Assembly: GCA_003220195.1 (NCBI GenBank)
Contig: QHRT01000064.1
Coordinates: 1-20,116, forward strand
Reading direction: 5' to 3'
DNA from: Candidatus Rokuibacteriota bacterium
Lineage (GTDB): Bacteria > Methylomirabilota > Methylomirabilia > Rokubacteriales > CSP1-6
Length of the DNA stretch: 20,116 nucleotides
The notes under the pieces are model-generated. The model was not told the origin of the DNA and ran no database searches. It worked only from the letters and a program-made list of their open reading frames with translations. The translations under genes and the position numbers were made by a program. This document shows, in pieces, positions 1-7,770 of this stretch (positions within the stretch are counted from its first letter, which is position 1; every line of letters starts with the position of its first letter).

Positions 1-48
1 TGGGCGAAGGTGAAGAACTACGTCGCTCGGGAATGGCGCCGCCGCTGA
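1..48 (+). CDS. C-terminal fragment of an unidentified protein
   Basis: Frame 1 is open from the first base and ends at a TGA, giving a basic tail (WAKVKNYVAREWRRR). Only 15 residues are visible, so no family can be named. It would converge on the minus-strand M20 gene, whose stop lies 43 bases downstream. An open frame this short can occur by chance. The call rests on its position at the window edge, the absence of any other gene there, and its plausible composition. Confidence 0.35.
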   Translation, partial: WAKVKNYVAREWRRR

Positions 49-68
49 CCTGCGAGGTCATGATTCGC

Positions 69-82
69 CGACGAGATCGTCG
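69..82. terminator. Small palindrome between two convergent genes
   Basis: CGACGA-GA-TCGTCG is a perfect inverted repeat in the 42-bp gap between the converging ends of the partial plus-strand gene and the M20 gene. It could act as a bidirectional terminator hairpin. The stem is short and there is no long T tract on either side, so this is a weak call. Confidence 0.25.
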
Positions 83-90
83 TTGCACGG

Positions 91-1365
91 CTATGACGTC
101 GTGCCACGCAGCGCCAGCTCCTCCGGCGCGCGGTTGCAGACGTCCAGCGCCGTCAGCGCCAGCACCTGCGTGACCTTCACCATCTCGCTCACGATCACGC
201 ACGCGTCGTCCTCGTCCGCGGTGCCGCGAATCACGCCCGGGCCGTAGAGCAGGCACGGGATGCCGGCCTTCCACAGATGGCAGGTGTCGTCGGCGCTGTA
301 CGAGTGCGGCAAGACGGTGCCGATGGCCTTCGGCTCGGCTCCCGTCAGCGCGCGGTAGCTCCGGGCGACCGCCTGCACGATCGGCGCGTCGACCGGGACG
401 TCGAGCGGCTCCATCACGAGCCGGCGCCGGCCCTTGAAGCGATCGGGCGGCGGAATCTCGATCTCGTAGCGCAGCTCCGGATCTCGCGCGATGGCTGCGT
501 CGAGCGCCCGGCGGACGTCGTCGAGGATCGTCTCGACGGTCTGTCCCGGCACGAAGTGGACGTCGACGATGATGGTGCAGAGGTCGGGCACGTACGGCGG
601 CTCCACGAGCACGTAGTCGCGCCCGCGGCCGCCGATGATGCCGCCGACGTTCAGTCGCGGAAACGCCGGCAGGTCGGGACGCGGCGTGTGGCGGAACGTC
701 ACGCGGTTCAGCGCGTCGATCACCGCGGTCATCTTGTGGATCGCGTTCACCGTGCCCTCGAGACGACCGATGTGTCCGCTGACGCCGTAGACGTGGATCG
801 CGAAGTGCACGATGCCGGAGTGGACGGTGACGAGATGGTCCGCGCCGAACGGCTCGGCCACGATTGCGGCGTCCGTCCGGAACCCCTGTTCCATCAGGTA
901 GTGCGTGCCTTCGCCGCCCTGCGTCTCGCCCGCGACGCACGCGACGACGAGATCGCCGGCGAGCGAGACGCCAGACTGGCGAATGGCGTCCGCGACCATG
1001 ATGATGCTGGCCAGACCGCCCTTCATGTTCTGCACGCCGTGGCCGTAGAGCCGGTCGCCGTCGACGACGGGCGTCCACGGGTCGCGCTTCCATCGCATCG
1101 TGAGCGCGTTGATGTCGGTGTGCCCGTTCAGCATGAGGCTCGCGCCGCCGCCGGTTCCACGAAGCGTGGCGATGGTCTGACACCGTCCGGGCTCGATCTC
1201 CTGGAGCTCGACCACGTAGCCGCGCGGGCGAAACCACTCGGCGAGGTACCGCGCGACCGCGGTCTCCTCGGTCTTGAAGCTCGGGATGCGGATGAGGGCG
1301 CTGGCGAGCTCGATGAGCGCGGCCCGGTCGACCCGGGCCAGCACGCGCTGCTGAAGGTCGTTCAC
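91..1365 (-). CDS. M20-family metallohydrolase homologue with altered metal ligands
   Basis: A 424-residue protein of the M20 peptidase/deacylase fold (ArgE/DapE/CPG2 relatives, which hydrolyse amide bonds of N-acyl amino acids using two Zn ions). The LNGHTD motif (His82, Asp84) and the C-terminal AGIPCLLYGPG segment are clear. Relative to the family, the bridging Asp of the usual DMKGG motif is Asn113 (QNMKGG), the Glu-Glu pair is Glu147-Thr148 (AGETQGG), and the usual late His of the AHxxDE motif is missing (GTADEDD near 381-387). Glu171 (AEPFG) occupies the fourth ligand position. Several canonical ligands are therefore absent, and substrate and activity are uncertain. The start is GTG, 19 nt after the PrpF-family stop, so it is probably the last gene of the citrate synthase operon. 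Fold confidence is high, function unknown. Confidence 0.85.
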   Translation of the reverse strand: MNDLQQRVLARVDRAALIELASALIRIPSFKTEETAVARYLAEWFRPRGYVVELQEIEPGRCQTIATLRGTGGGASLMLNGHTDINALTMRWKRDPWTPVVDGDRLYGHGVQNMKGGLASIIMVADAIRQSGVSLAGDLVVACVAGETQGGEGTHYLMEQGFRTDAAIVAEPFGADHLVTVHSGIVHFAIHVYGVSGHIGRLEGTVNAIHKMTAVIDALNRVTFRHTPRPDLPAFPRLNVGGIIGGRGRDYVLVEPPYVPDLCTIIVDVHFVPGQTVETILDDVRRALDAAIARDPELRYEIEIPPPDRFKGRRRLVMEPLDVPVDAPIVQAVARSYRALTGAEPKAIGTVLPHSYSADDTCHLWKAGIPCLLYGPGVIRGTADEDDACVIVSEMVKVTQVLALTALDVCNRAPEELALRGTTS

Positions 1366-1384
1366 GCGTTCGGGACGGCGACGC

Positions 1385-2482
1385 TCAGGGGATGCGGACG
1401 AAGCCTTCCATCAGGCGGCGTGCGCTGCGATACACGGTCACACGTTCCGCCCACGGCGCGCCGTCGCGTGCCGTGACCGCCGCGTCGAGCGGCAGCACGC
1501 CCGACGGATGGGCCAGGCGCACGTCGCCCTTCACGTCGCCGCACGCCTCGTGCACGACGGTGCCGTCGATTCGCGCGGCGACCGCCAGACACATCGCCGC
1601 CGTCAGCGCGAAGGCGCGGTGGCAGTTGCCCATCGACATGACGCGCGCGAGCAGGTCACAGGCGTCCGGCTCGTACGCGGTTCCGTCGAGCGCCGTGAAC
1701 GGCATCGGCGGCGCCACGATCGCGATCTTCGGGACGGCGGCGCTGCCGGTCACGCCCATGCGCGCGCCGGCCGCCACGCGGATCTTCTCCAGACGCTCGG
1801 TGACCGCGCGGTTCGCGTCGACCGCCGACGGAGTCTCGGTGCCGACGAGTCCGACGTCGCGCGCGCGAACGAATACCATCGGGTTCGTCGCGTCGACGAG
1901 CGAGGCCTCGAGACCGTCGATGACGTCGCGCGGCGCGCCCGTCGGGAGAAGGCGGCCGCTCACCGCGCCACCGGGGTCCACGAAATCGAGCGCGATGCGC
2001 GCGCCCTTGCCGGCCACGCCCGGCAGCTCGAAGTCGCCGCTCACCGCCGCCTCGCCGTCCTGGACCGGCACGTGCGCGACGATCACTTTTCCCGTGTTCG
2101 TATTGTGAATGCGCACGAGCGTCTCGCCTTCGACGACGGAAACCATGCCTTCGTCGATGGCGAAGGGCCCGACCGCGGACGAGCAGTTGCCGCAGTTGCC
2201 GCGGTAGTCGACGACGGGATCCTTGATCTCGATCTGCGCGAACGTGTAATCCACGTCGGCGTCGGGATGCGTGGACGGGCCGATGATGCACGCCTTCGAC
2301 AGCGACGAGATCCCGCCACCGAGGCCGTCGAGCTCGCGGCCGTACGGGTCGGGGCTGCCCGTCGCCGCGAGCAGAATCCGATCCCGCTCGGGACCCGGCG
2401 CGGGCAGATCGCGCTCGTGGAAGAACAGCGCGCGGCTCGTCCCGCCGCGCATGTACACCGCGCGAACCTTTCGCTGCGTCAT
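1385..2482 (-). CDS. prpF: PrpF-family isomerase (methylaconitate or oxalomesaconate type)
   Basis: A 365-residue protein of the PrpF family (diaminopimelate-epimerase-like fold). Characterised members are the 2-methylaconitate cis-trans isomerase of the AcnD-type methylcitrate cycle and the 4-oxalomesaconate tautomerase GalD. Visible signatures are YMRGGTSRALFF (10-21), SLSKAC with Lys63, and GNCGNCSSAVGPFAID with Cys97. Lys63 and Cys97 correspond to the catalytic Lys/Cys pair known from Shewanella PrpF. Full length for the family. ATG start with GGCGGGAG immediately upstream. It lies 63 nt after the aconitase gene and is followed by the M20 gene. Citrate synthase and aconitase neighbours favour a tricarboxylate substrate such as methylaconitate over oxalomesaconate, but that is inferred from context only. 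Confidence 0.85.
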   Translation of the reverse strand: MTQRKVRAVYMRGGTSRALFFHERDLPAPGPERDRILLAATGSPDPYGRELDGLGGGISSLSKACIIGPSTHPDADVDYTFAQIEIKDPVVDYRGNCGNCSSAVGPFAIDEGMVSVVEGETLVRIHNTNTGKVIVAHVPVQDGEAAVSGDFELPGVAGKGARIALDFVDPGGAVSGRLLPTGAPRDVIDGLEASLVDATNPMVFVRARDVGLVGTETPSAVDANRAVTERLEKIRVAAGARMGVTGSAAVPKIAIVAPPMPFTALDGTAYEPDACDLLARVMSMGNCHRAFALTAAMCLAVAARIDGTVVHEACGDVKGDVRLAHPSGVLPLDAAVTARDGAPWAERVTVYRSARRLMEGFVRIP

Positions 2483-2545
2483 GATCTCCCGCCTCGCGTC
2501 ATCGCTGCTGCATCCCGTCGCTCGTGCCCGGGTCGGACGCCCGGG

Positions 2546-4468
2546 TCATGCCTGACGCTCTCTCGTCAGCGCCAGGAGCCCCCCCGCGATCAGGATCTCG
2601 CGCTCGCGTGGCGTCACAACGCAGGACGCGCGGAACAGGGCGCCGGTGCGCGTGTTCAGGATCGTCACCCGGCCGTCGCCGGCGAGCGACGCGCGGAGGT
2701 CCTCGAGGCGTAGTCGGTCGTCGCGCTCGATCCCGTCATGTGCGGCCGCATCGTCGAGGACGAGCGGGACGACGCCCCAGTTGATCAGGTTCGCGCGGTG
2801 GATGCGGGCGAACGACTTCGCGATCACCGCGCGGACGCCGAGGTACATCGGCGCGATCGCCGCGACCTCGCGCGACGATCCTTGACCGTAGAGCTCGCCG
2901 CCGACGATGATGCCGCGACCTGCCGCCCGGGCGCGTGCCACGAATTCCGGATCGACGTACTTGAACGTGAACTCCGAGATCGCCGGCATGTTCGAGCGGA
3001 ACATCAGCACCGCGGCGCCGGCGGGTGAGATGTCGTCCGTCGAGACCTTGTCGCCGAGCTTGATCACCACCGGCGCCTCGAGCGTTTCCGCGACCGGCTC
3101 TCCGATCGGCACCGCCTTGATGTTCGGTCCGCGGACGACCTCACCGAGTCCGTCGGGCTCGACGAAGCCGACCGCCGAGTCGGCGAACCGGAGAGGCAGC
3201 GTCACGCCGGAGGGCGCGCCGCCGAGCGTGCGGGGATCGGTAATCACCCCCGTCAGCGCGGACGCCGCGGCGACGGTGGACGAGCACAGGTAGACCTCGT
3301 CGCCCTTCACGCCGCTGCGGCCCGGGAAGTTTCGATTGAAGGCGCGAAGGCTCTTCGTTCCGGCCGCGGGGACGTGCCCGATGCCTGCGCAGGAGCCGCA
3401 CGTGGGCTCCGACACGGTCGCGCCGGCGCGCAGCAGATCCGTCAGCAATCCCTCGCTCGACATCGTCTCGAGGATGCGATGGCTGCCGGGGAAGAGCACG
3501 AAGGAGATCGACGGATGGATGCGCCGGCCGCGCAGGATTTCCGTCACCGACGCCATGTCGTGCCACGAGCCGTTCGTGCACGAGCCGACCATCACCTGCT
3601 CGATCGGGGTGCCCGCGACCTCTTCCACCGGCACCACGCGGTCCGGCGATCCCGGCAGCGCGATGAGCGGCGTCAACGCCGAGAGGTCGAGCTCGATCTG
3701 ATCGTCGTACGTCGCGTCGTCGTCCGGCGAGGCCGGTTGCCAGTCCTGCTCACGCCCGAGGCGCGTCAGGAACGACCGCGTGACGTCGTCGCTCGGGAAG
3801 ACGCTGGTGGTGAGCCCGAGCTCGGCGCCCATGTTCGCGATCGTCATGCGCTGCGCCGCCAGCAGGCTCGCGAGTCCCGGGCCCGCGTACTCGAAGATCT
3901 TCCCGGTGCCGCCCCGCACGGTGAGCCGTCGCAGCAGCTCGAGAATCACGTCTTTCGCCGTGACCCACGGCTGGAGCGCGCCGGTGAGCCAGATGCGCAC
4001 GATCGACGGCATCGTCGTGAAGTACGGCCCGCCGCCCATCGCGACGGCGACGTCGAGACTGCCGGCACCGATCGCCAGCATGCCGGCCGCGCCGCAGAGC
4101 GGGGTGTGACTGTCGCTGCCGAGCAATGTCTGGCCCGGGACCGAGAACGTCTCCATATGGACTTGATGACAGATGCCGTTGCCCGGCTTCGAGAAGACCG
4201 CGCCGTACCGGCGCGCGGCCGTCTGCATGTAGCGGTGATCGTCGGTGTTCCGCGAATCGAACTGGTAGACGTTGTGATCGATGTACGCCACCGCGCGGCG
4301 CGGGACGATCCGAGGCAGGCCCATGGCTTCGAACTGGAGCAGCGACATGTTGCCGTTGGTGTCGGTGAGGAGGATCTGATCGATCGCGAGACCGATCTCC
4401 TCGCCGGCGACGGGTTTCCCGGCCACCAGGTGGCTGTCGATCAGCTTCCGCGTGAGATTCCGTCCCAC
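2546..4468 (-). CDS. acnA: Aconitate hydratase (single-chain, about 640 aa)
   Basis: Iron-sulfur hydro-lyase interconverting citrate, cis-aconitate and isocitrate, possibly also methylated analogues. The three [4Fe-4S] cysteines are visible: Cys297 in VGSCTNG, and Cys357 and Cys360 in CGSCAGIG. Active-site segments are DHN (64-66), GSDSHT (118-122), RNFPGR (379-384) and YGQGSSRE (527-533). The His that usually follows GSSRE is Val534. At 640 residues it matches the short bacterial aconitase class, not the roughly 860-900-residue AcnA/AcnD proteins. The frame stays open far upstream, antisense-like through citrate synthase, but the start is placed at GTG 4468 because homology begins there, GGAG lies 9 nt upstream, and only 2 nt separate it from the citrate synthase stop. 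Translational coupling in one operon is likely. Confidence 0.93.
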   Translation of the reverse strand: MGRNLTRKLIDSHLVAGKPVAGEEIGLAIDQILLTDTNGNMSLLQFEAMGLPRIVPRRAVAYIDHNVYQFDSRNTDDHRYMQTAARRYGAVFSKPGNGICHQVHMETFSVPGQTLLGSDSHTPLCGAAGMLAIGAGSLDVAVAMGGGPYFTTMPSIVRIWLTGALQPWVTAKDVILELLRRLTVRGGTGKIFEYAGPGLASLLAAQRMTIANMGAELGLTTSVFPSDDVTRSFLTRLGREQDWQPASPDDDATYDDQIELDLSALTPLIALPGSPDRVVPVEEVAGTPIEQVMVGSCTNGSWHDMASVTEILRGRRIHPSISFVLFPGSHRILETMSSEGLLTDLLRAGATVSEPTCGSCAGIGHVPAAGTKSLRAFNRNFPGRSGVKGDEVYLCSSTVAAASALTGVITDPRTLGGAPSGVTLPLRFADSAVGFVEPDGLGEVVRGPNIKAVPIGEPVAETLEAPVVIKLGDKVSTDDISPAGAAVLMFRSNMPAISEFTFKYVDPEFVARARAAGRGIIVGGELYGQGSSREVAAIAPMYLGVRAVIAKSFARIHRANLINWGVVPLVLDDAAAHDGIERDDRLRLEDLRASLAGDGRVTILNTRTGALFRASCVVTPREREILIAGGLLALTRERQA

Positions 4469-4470
4469 GA

Positions 4471-5601
4471 TTACCGACTCCGGAGCGGCACGTACGCCCG
4501 GCGCTTGGGGCCGACGTAGTCGCCGCGCGGCCGGATCAATCGATTGTCCTCGTACTGCTCGATAATGTTCGCCGTCCAGCCGGCGATGCGACCGGCGGCG
4601 ATCACCGGCGTGAACAGGTCCACCGGAATCCCGAGCGAGTAGAAGAGCGGGGCGGAGTAGAAGTCGACGTTCGGGATCAACCCCTTCGCGGCGTTGATGC
4701 GCTCGTGCAGCTTCACCGCCATCTCGTACCACTTGAACTGTCCGGACTGGCGGCACGCTTCTTCCGCCATGCCCCGAAGGATCGCCGCGCGCGGATCCCC
4801 GGCCTTGTACACGCGGTGCCCGAAGCCCATCAGGCGGCGTTTCGTCGCGACCGCCTGCTCGGAGAAGCGATCGACGTTCGCCACTTCGCCGATCTCGAAG
4901 AGCGTGTGCATGACCGCTTCGCCGGCACCGCCGTGGAGCGGCCCTTTCAGCGCGCCGACCCCCGCCGCGACCGCGGAGTGCATGTCCGACTGCGTGGAGG
5001 TCACGACGCGGGTCGTGAAGGTCGACGCGTTCAGCTCGTGCTCGGCGTAGAGCGTGAGGCTCGCATCGAATGCCTTCGCGGCCGGGGAGGATGGACGCTG
5101 GCCGGTCAGCATGTAGAGAAAGTTCGCGGCGTGGCCCAGGTCGCGCGCCGGCGGCACCGGTTCCTGGCCCTGGCGGATGCGGTGATGCGCACAGATCGCC
5201 GTCGCCATCTGGCTCGTGAGCCGTGTCGCCTTCCGGACGTTCGCGGCACGCCAGTTGTCCGTCGCGTCCGGGTCGTCCATGCCGAGGATCGCGACGGCGG
5301 CTTGAAGCACGCGCATCGGGTCGGTCTTCTTCGGCACGAGCGCGAACGTTTTCGCGAGCGCGTCGGGGATCGGCCGCGCGGCGATGAGCGCGATCGTGAA
5401 CTGATCGAGCTGGCCGGCCTTCGGCAGCTCCCCGTGCCACAGAAGGTAGGCGACTTCCTCGAACGTTGCCTGTCGCGCCAGCTCGTCGATGTCGTAGCCG
5501 CCGTACGCCAGACGTCCGTGCGCGCCGTCGAGATCACACAGCGCCGTCTCGGCGGCCACCACCCCTTCGAGACCGCGAATGAGCGAGCTGCCTTCGGTCA
5601 T
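4471..5601 (-). CDS. gltA: Citrate synthase (or 2-methylcitrate synthase)
   Basis: A 376-residue type II citrate synthase, condensing acetyl-CoA (or propionyl-CoA) with oxaloacetate. Catalytic residues are visible as His188 in AEHELNAS, His223 in GPLHGGAGE, His262 in MGFGHRVYK and Asp313 in PNVDFYS. Arg264 and the C-terminal EQYEDNRLIRPR segment complete the substrate site. The length matches the short CitZ/PrpC class. The frame extends further upstream, but ATG 5601 is preferred because GGAAGG sits 7 nt before it and homology starts at MTEGSS. It is the first gene of the operon with aconitase, PrpF-like isomerase and M20 homologue. Citrate and methylcitrate synthases of this size cannot be separated by eye, so the gene symbol is provisional. 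Confidence 0.93.
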   Translation of the reverse strand: MTEGSSLIRGLEGVVAAETALCDLDGAHGRLAYGGYDIDELARQATFEEVAYLLWHGELPKAGQLDQFTIALIAARPIPDALAKTFALVPKKTDPMRVLQAAVAILGMDDPDATDNWRAANVRKATRLTSQMATAICAHHRIRQGQEPVPPARDLGHAANFLYMLTGQRPSSPAAKAFDASLTLYAEHELNASTFTTRVVTSTQSDMHSAVAAGVGALKGPLHGGAGEAVMHTLFEIGEVANVDRFSEQAVATKRRLMGFGHRVYKAGDPRAAILRGMAEEACRQSGQFKWYEMAVKLHERINAAKGLIPNVDFYSAPLFYSLGIPVDLFTPVIAAGRIAGWTANIIEQYEDNRLIRPRGDYVGPKRRAYVPLRSR

Positions 5602-5665
5602 AAGCAATACCTTCCCAACCCGGTGTTGTGGGACGTCTCGATTGTTCCACGGACTGCCCGCAACG

Positions 5666-5694
5666 TATATAGTGGCGCACTGTCGCCGACGCAA
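5666..5694 (-). promoter_or_regulatory. Sigma-70-type promoter of the citrate synthase operon
   Basis: On the minus strand, TTGCGT (5694-5689) and TATATA (5671-5666) are separated by exactly 17 bp. TATATA is a rare AT run in this GC-rich spacer. Transcription would start near 5659, giving a leader of roughly 58 nt before the citrate synthase ATG. Confidence 0.6.
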
Positions 5695-5737
5695 GCGGCC
5701 GGCGGATTGGCCACGCGCACAGGCATACCGCGGTCGA

Positions 5738-5835
5738 GCGCCGGCTTTGCCGGCGCGATCCGGCTCTGGGGGAGGCAGCGCGCCGCGGGCCGAAGGCCCG
5801 CGGCGCGCGTCGGAAGGGGGCAAAGCCCCCCTCCG
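5738..5835 (-). terminator. Three tandem GC-rich hairpins downstream of dedA
   Basis: Three adjacent stem-loops lie in the spacer after the DedA stop. They are GCGCCGGC-TTT-GCCGGCGC (5738-5756, 8-bp stem), a perfect 14-bp stem with a GAA triloop (5778-5808), and an 11-bp stem with one mismatch and an AAA triloop (5811-5835). The last begins only 3 bases from the dedA stop codon. None has a T tract, so intrinsic termination is not assured. They may protect the 3' end or be repetitive extragenic palindromes. They sit just upstream of the citrate synthase promoter and would insulate that operon. Confidence 0.5.
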
Positions 5836-5838
5836 AGT

Positions 5839-6447
5839 TCATTCGCTTGCCAGCTCGTCCACCCGGCGGCGCTTGAACCAGGCGATGCCCGCCAGCGCGA
5901 TGGCCACGACGGCGATCGCGATCACCCCGACCCAACGCTCGGTGCGCCGCACGTCGGTCAGCGCTTCGTGGAGCTGGTCGGTGAAGAAGTACGCGAGCCA
6001 GAATCCGAGCGGCACGCTGACCAGCGCCGCGCCGGCATCCGCCGCGATGAATTTCCAGAACGGGACGTGCGCGATCCCGGCCGTGAGGAACGCGGCGGCG
6101 CGCAGCCCCATGATGTGCCGGGCCGTGATGACCATCTTGATCGCGTGCCGGCGGTACGCGCCCTTGATTCGCTCCTCGCGCTCCTTGCTCAGCACGAACC
6201 GGACGACGCGCCAGTTCAGCAGACGCTCGCCCCAGTGCCGCCCGGCGAAGTACAGGATGACGTCGCCGGACAGCACGCCCACGAAGCAGATGGGCAGCGC
6301 GATCCACGCGCGTGCCGCGCCCTCATGCGAGAGCACGGCCATGGCAATGATCGGCGCTTCCTCGGGGATCGGCACCCCGAGGCTCGCCAGCAGCAGCACG
6401 GCGAAGCCGCCGACATACGTGAACTGCTCGACGAATCCCTGGACCAT
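5839..6447 (-). CDS. DedA-family membrane protein
   Basis: A 202-residue integral membrane protein of the DedA/VTT (SNARE-associated) family. Bacterial members are linked to membrane homeostasis and, in some cases, to undecaprenyl-phosphate or lipid translocation. Visible are an N-terminal hydrophobic segment with the family-typical acidic patch GVPIPEEAP, the GDVILYFAGRHWG motif (after residue 60), the ARHIMGLRAAAFLTAG segment matching the conserved R-x(3)-P/G-x(6)-AG region, and two further hydrophobic segments ending in a basic tail (FKRRRVDE). ATG start at 6447. It lies 111 nt downstream of the LLM oxidoreductase on the same strand and ends beside the hairpin cluster. Family assignment is firm; the transported lipid, if any, is unknown. 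Confidence 0.88.
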   Translation of the reverse strand: MVQGFVEQFTYVGGFAVLLLASLGVPIPEEAPIIAMAVLSHEGAARAWIALPICFVGVLSGDVILYFAGRHWGERLLNWRVVRFVLSKEREERIKGAYRRHAIKMVITARHIMGLRAAAFLTAGIAHVPFWKFIAADAGAALVSVPLGFWLAYFFTDQLHEALTDVRRTERWVGVIAIAVVAIALAGIAWFKRRRVDELASE

Positions 6448-6558
6448 GGACGAGCAGGCCTCCCGGGTCGCCCGGCGTCCGCTCGTCGATCATTTTCCAT
6501 CGACGCGGGCGGCAACGGAAGCTTCCGCACGGGTGCCGGGACACCCGCTGGCCGCGCA

Positions 6559-7527
6559 TTATCGAGCCGGGCTTTTCGCTCCGAACGCCGGCATGACCTC
6601 TTCGGCGAATGCCTGGAGCGCCTCCCAGTCGTACGGGCCTTCGCGGAAGGCGATGTTGAGCCGCCGGCAGCCGAAGTCGCGGAACCGGCCGATCATGTCC
6701 ATCACGTCCTTCGGCGTCCCGCGCAGGTATCCCGTGCGCGGCTCCCGCCCGTCGCTCCTTCCGCCGAAGTGGCGCTGGTAGACCTGCTCGCCGCGCGCGG
6801 CGCCCTTCGCGTCGGCGCCCAGATAGAACCCGAGATTGACGGTGCGCAGAATCGTCCGGGGATCTCTCTTCTCGATCTCGCACCAGCGAGTCAGAACGTC
6901 GCTCTTCAGCTTCCATTCGTCGGGACCGATGTAGGCGGCGTTCCAGCCGTCGGCATAGCGCGCGGCGGCCCGGAGCGTCCTCTTCTCGCCACGGCCGCCG
7001 ATCCACAGTGGCAGACGCGGCTGCAGCGGCTTCGGATTGTTCGGCGCGTTCTCGAGCGTGAAGTGCTGGCCGTGAAAGTTCGACCGCCGCTGCTCGGGAT
7101 CGAAGAGCATGCGGAGGATCTGGGCGTACTCCTCGAGCATGTCCTCGCGCACGCCGATGCGCGGGAAGGGGAAGCCGAACGCCTTCGATTCGATCTCGTG
7201 CCACCCGGCGCCGATGGCGCAGTCGGCCCGGCCCTGCGACAGGTGATCGATCGTGGTCAGCGACTTCGCGAGCAGACCGGGGTTCCGGTAAAGCACGCAA
7301 TGCACCATGCTCGCGAGTCGCACGCGTTTCGTCTCGACCGCGGCCGCCGCGAGGCTCGCGATGCCCTCGAAGCAGTCCATGTCACCGCCTTGCGGCGGCG
7401 ACTCCTGGAAGTGATCCGCGACGGAGAACCAGTCGAATCCCATCTCGTCGGCGAACTTCCAGAGCCGCCGCATCTCGTCGAGCGGCCCGCCCATGTGTCC
7501 AATGTGAATCCCGAACGTCATCGTCAT
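6559..7527 (-). CDS. LLM-class flavin-dependent oxidoreductase (F420-type)
   Basis: A 322-residue TIM-barrel oxidoreductase of the luciferase-like family, with the pattern of putative F420-dependent members. Visible are the N-terminal strand FGIHIGHMGG, FDWFSVADHF (the family DH motif), the LASMVHCVLYRNPGLLAKSLTTID region, GAGWHEIE with a following PFPR, and PLWIGGRGEKRTLRAAARYADGWN. Cofactor and substrate cannot be read from sequence. The start is ATG 7527, with GGGAG 7 nt upstream. A longer frame reaching 7560 lacks a ribosome site and homology. The gene follows a 226-bp spacer with a large inverted repeat after the SDR gene, so co-transcription with the SDR is doubtful. Confidence 0.88.
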   Translation of the reverse strand: MTMTFGIHIGHMGGPLDEMRRLWKFADEMGFDWFSVADHFQESPPQGGDMDCFEGIASLAAAAVETKRVRLASMVHCVLYRNPGLLAKSLTTIDHLSQGRADCAIGAGWHEIESKAFGFPFPRIGVREDMLEEYAQILRMLFDPEQRRSNFHGQHFTLENAPNNPKPLQPRLPLWIGGRGEKRTLRAAARYADGWNAAYIGPDEWKLKSDVLTRWCEIEKRDPRTILRTVNLGFYLGADAKGAARGEQVYQRHFGGRSDGREPRTGYLRGTPKDVMDMIGRFRDFGCRRLNIAFREGPYDWEALQAFAEEVMPAFGAKSPAR

Positions 7528-7575
7528 CGCTGGTCTCCCGAAAACACGAGTGTGCCGCAACCCTGACGAATGTCA

Positions 7576-7700
7576 GCGACGCGCCGGGGACGGCGGGTGG
7601 GATGGGGTGCACGCCGACATCCGCAGGTGGACGAGCGAAGCTCGTCACACCGAGGACCCGAGGCGCGACCCCATCCCACCCGCCGCCCCCGGCGTGTCGC
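7576..7700. repeat. Large inverted repeat (33-bp arms) enclosing a small hairpin
   Basis: Arms 7576-7608 and 7668-7700 are reverse complements over 33 bp, apart from one G:T pair (7581) and one mismatch (7590). The 59-bp centre carries a second perfect hairpin, GACGAGC-GAA-GCTCGTC (7630-7646). A short stem CTGAC/GTCAG (7563-7576) abuts the left arm. No coding frame of credible content spans it. It could be a repetitive palindromic element, a MITE-like element without a visible target duplication, or a strong RNA structure between the SDR and LLM genes. Confidence 0.8.
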
Positions 7701-7745
7701 GGTGCCGCGCTTCGCCTCGCGGCGCGAGCGACGGACCCGTCGCGG

Positions 7746-7770
7746 CGCTCACCCTATCGAGTGGTGAGCG
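7746..7770 (-). terminator. Hairpin overlapping the SDR stop codon
   Basis: CGCTCACC (7746-7753) and GGTGAGCG (7763-7770) form a perfect 8-bp stem with a 9-nt loop containing the SDR TAG stop. No T run follows. It may contribute to 3'-end formation together with the larger inverted repeat just downstream. Confidence 0.35.

Noticed and set aside
277..1476. Long plus-strand open frame (399 codons) opposite the M20 gene
   Set aside because: Its composition is arginine/aspartate/valine-rich with no domain pattern, as expected for the shadow of a GC-rich gene on the other strand.
2527..2545. Repeated GCCCGGGTC after the aconitase stop as a terminator
   Set aside because: The two CCCGGG palindromes could pair, but the stem is only 6 bp with no T run, and the genes on both sides appear to belong to one operon.
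4471..5440. N-terminal extension of the aconitase frame by about 320 codons
   Set aside because: It overlaps citrate synthase in the same orientation, shows no homology-like pattern, and the GTG at 4468 has a good ribosome site.
4705..7566. Very long plus-strand open frame (over 900 codons) opposite citrate synthase, dedA and LLM genes
   Set aside because: It spans several well-identified genes and hairpin spacers on the other strand, and its residues show only shadow composition.
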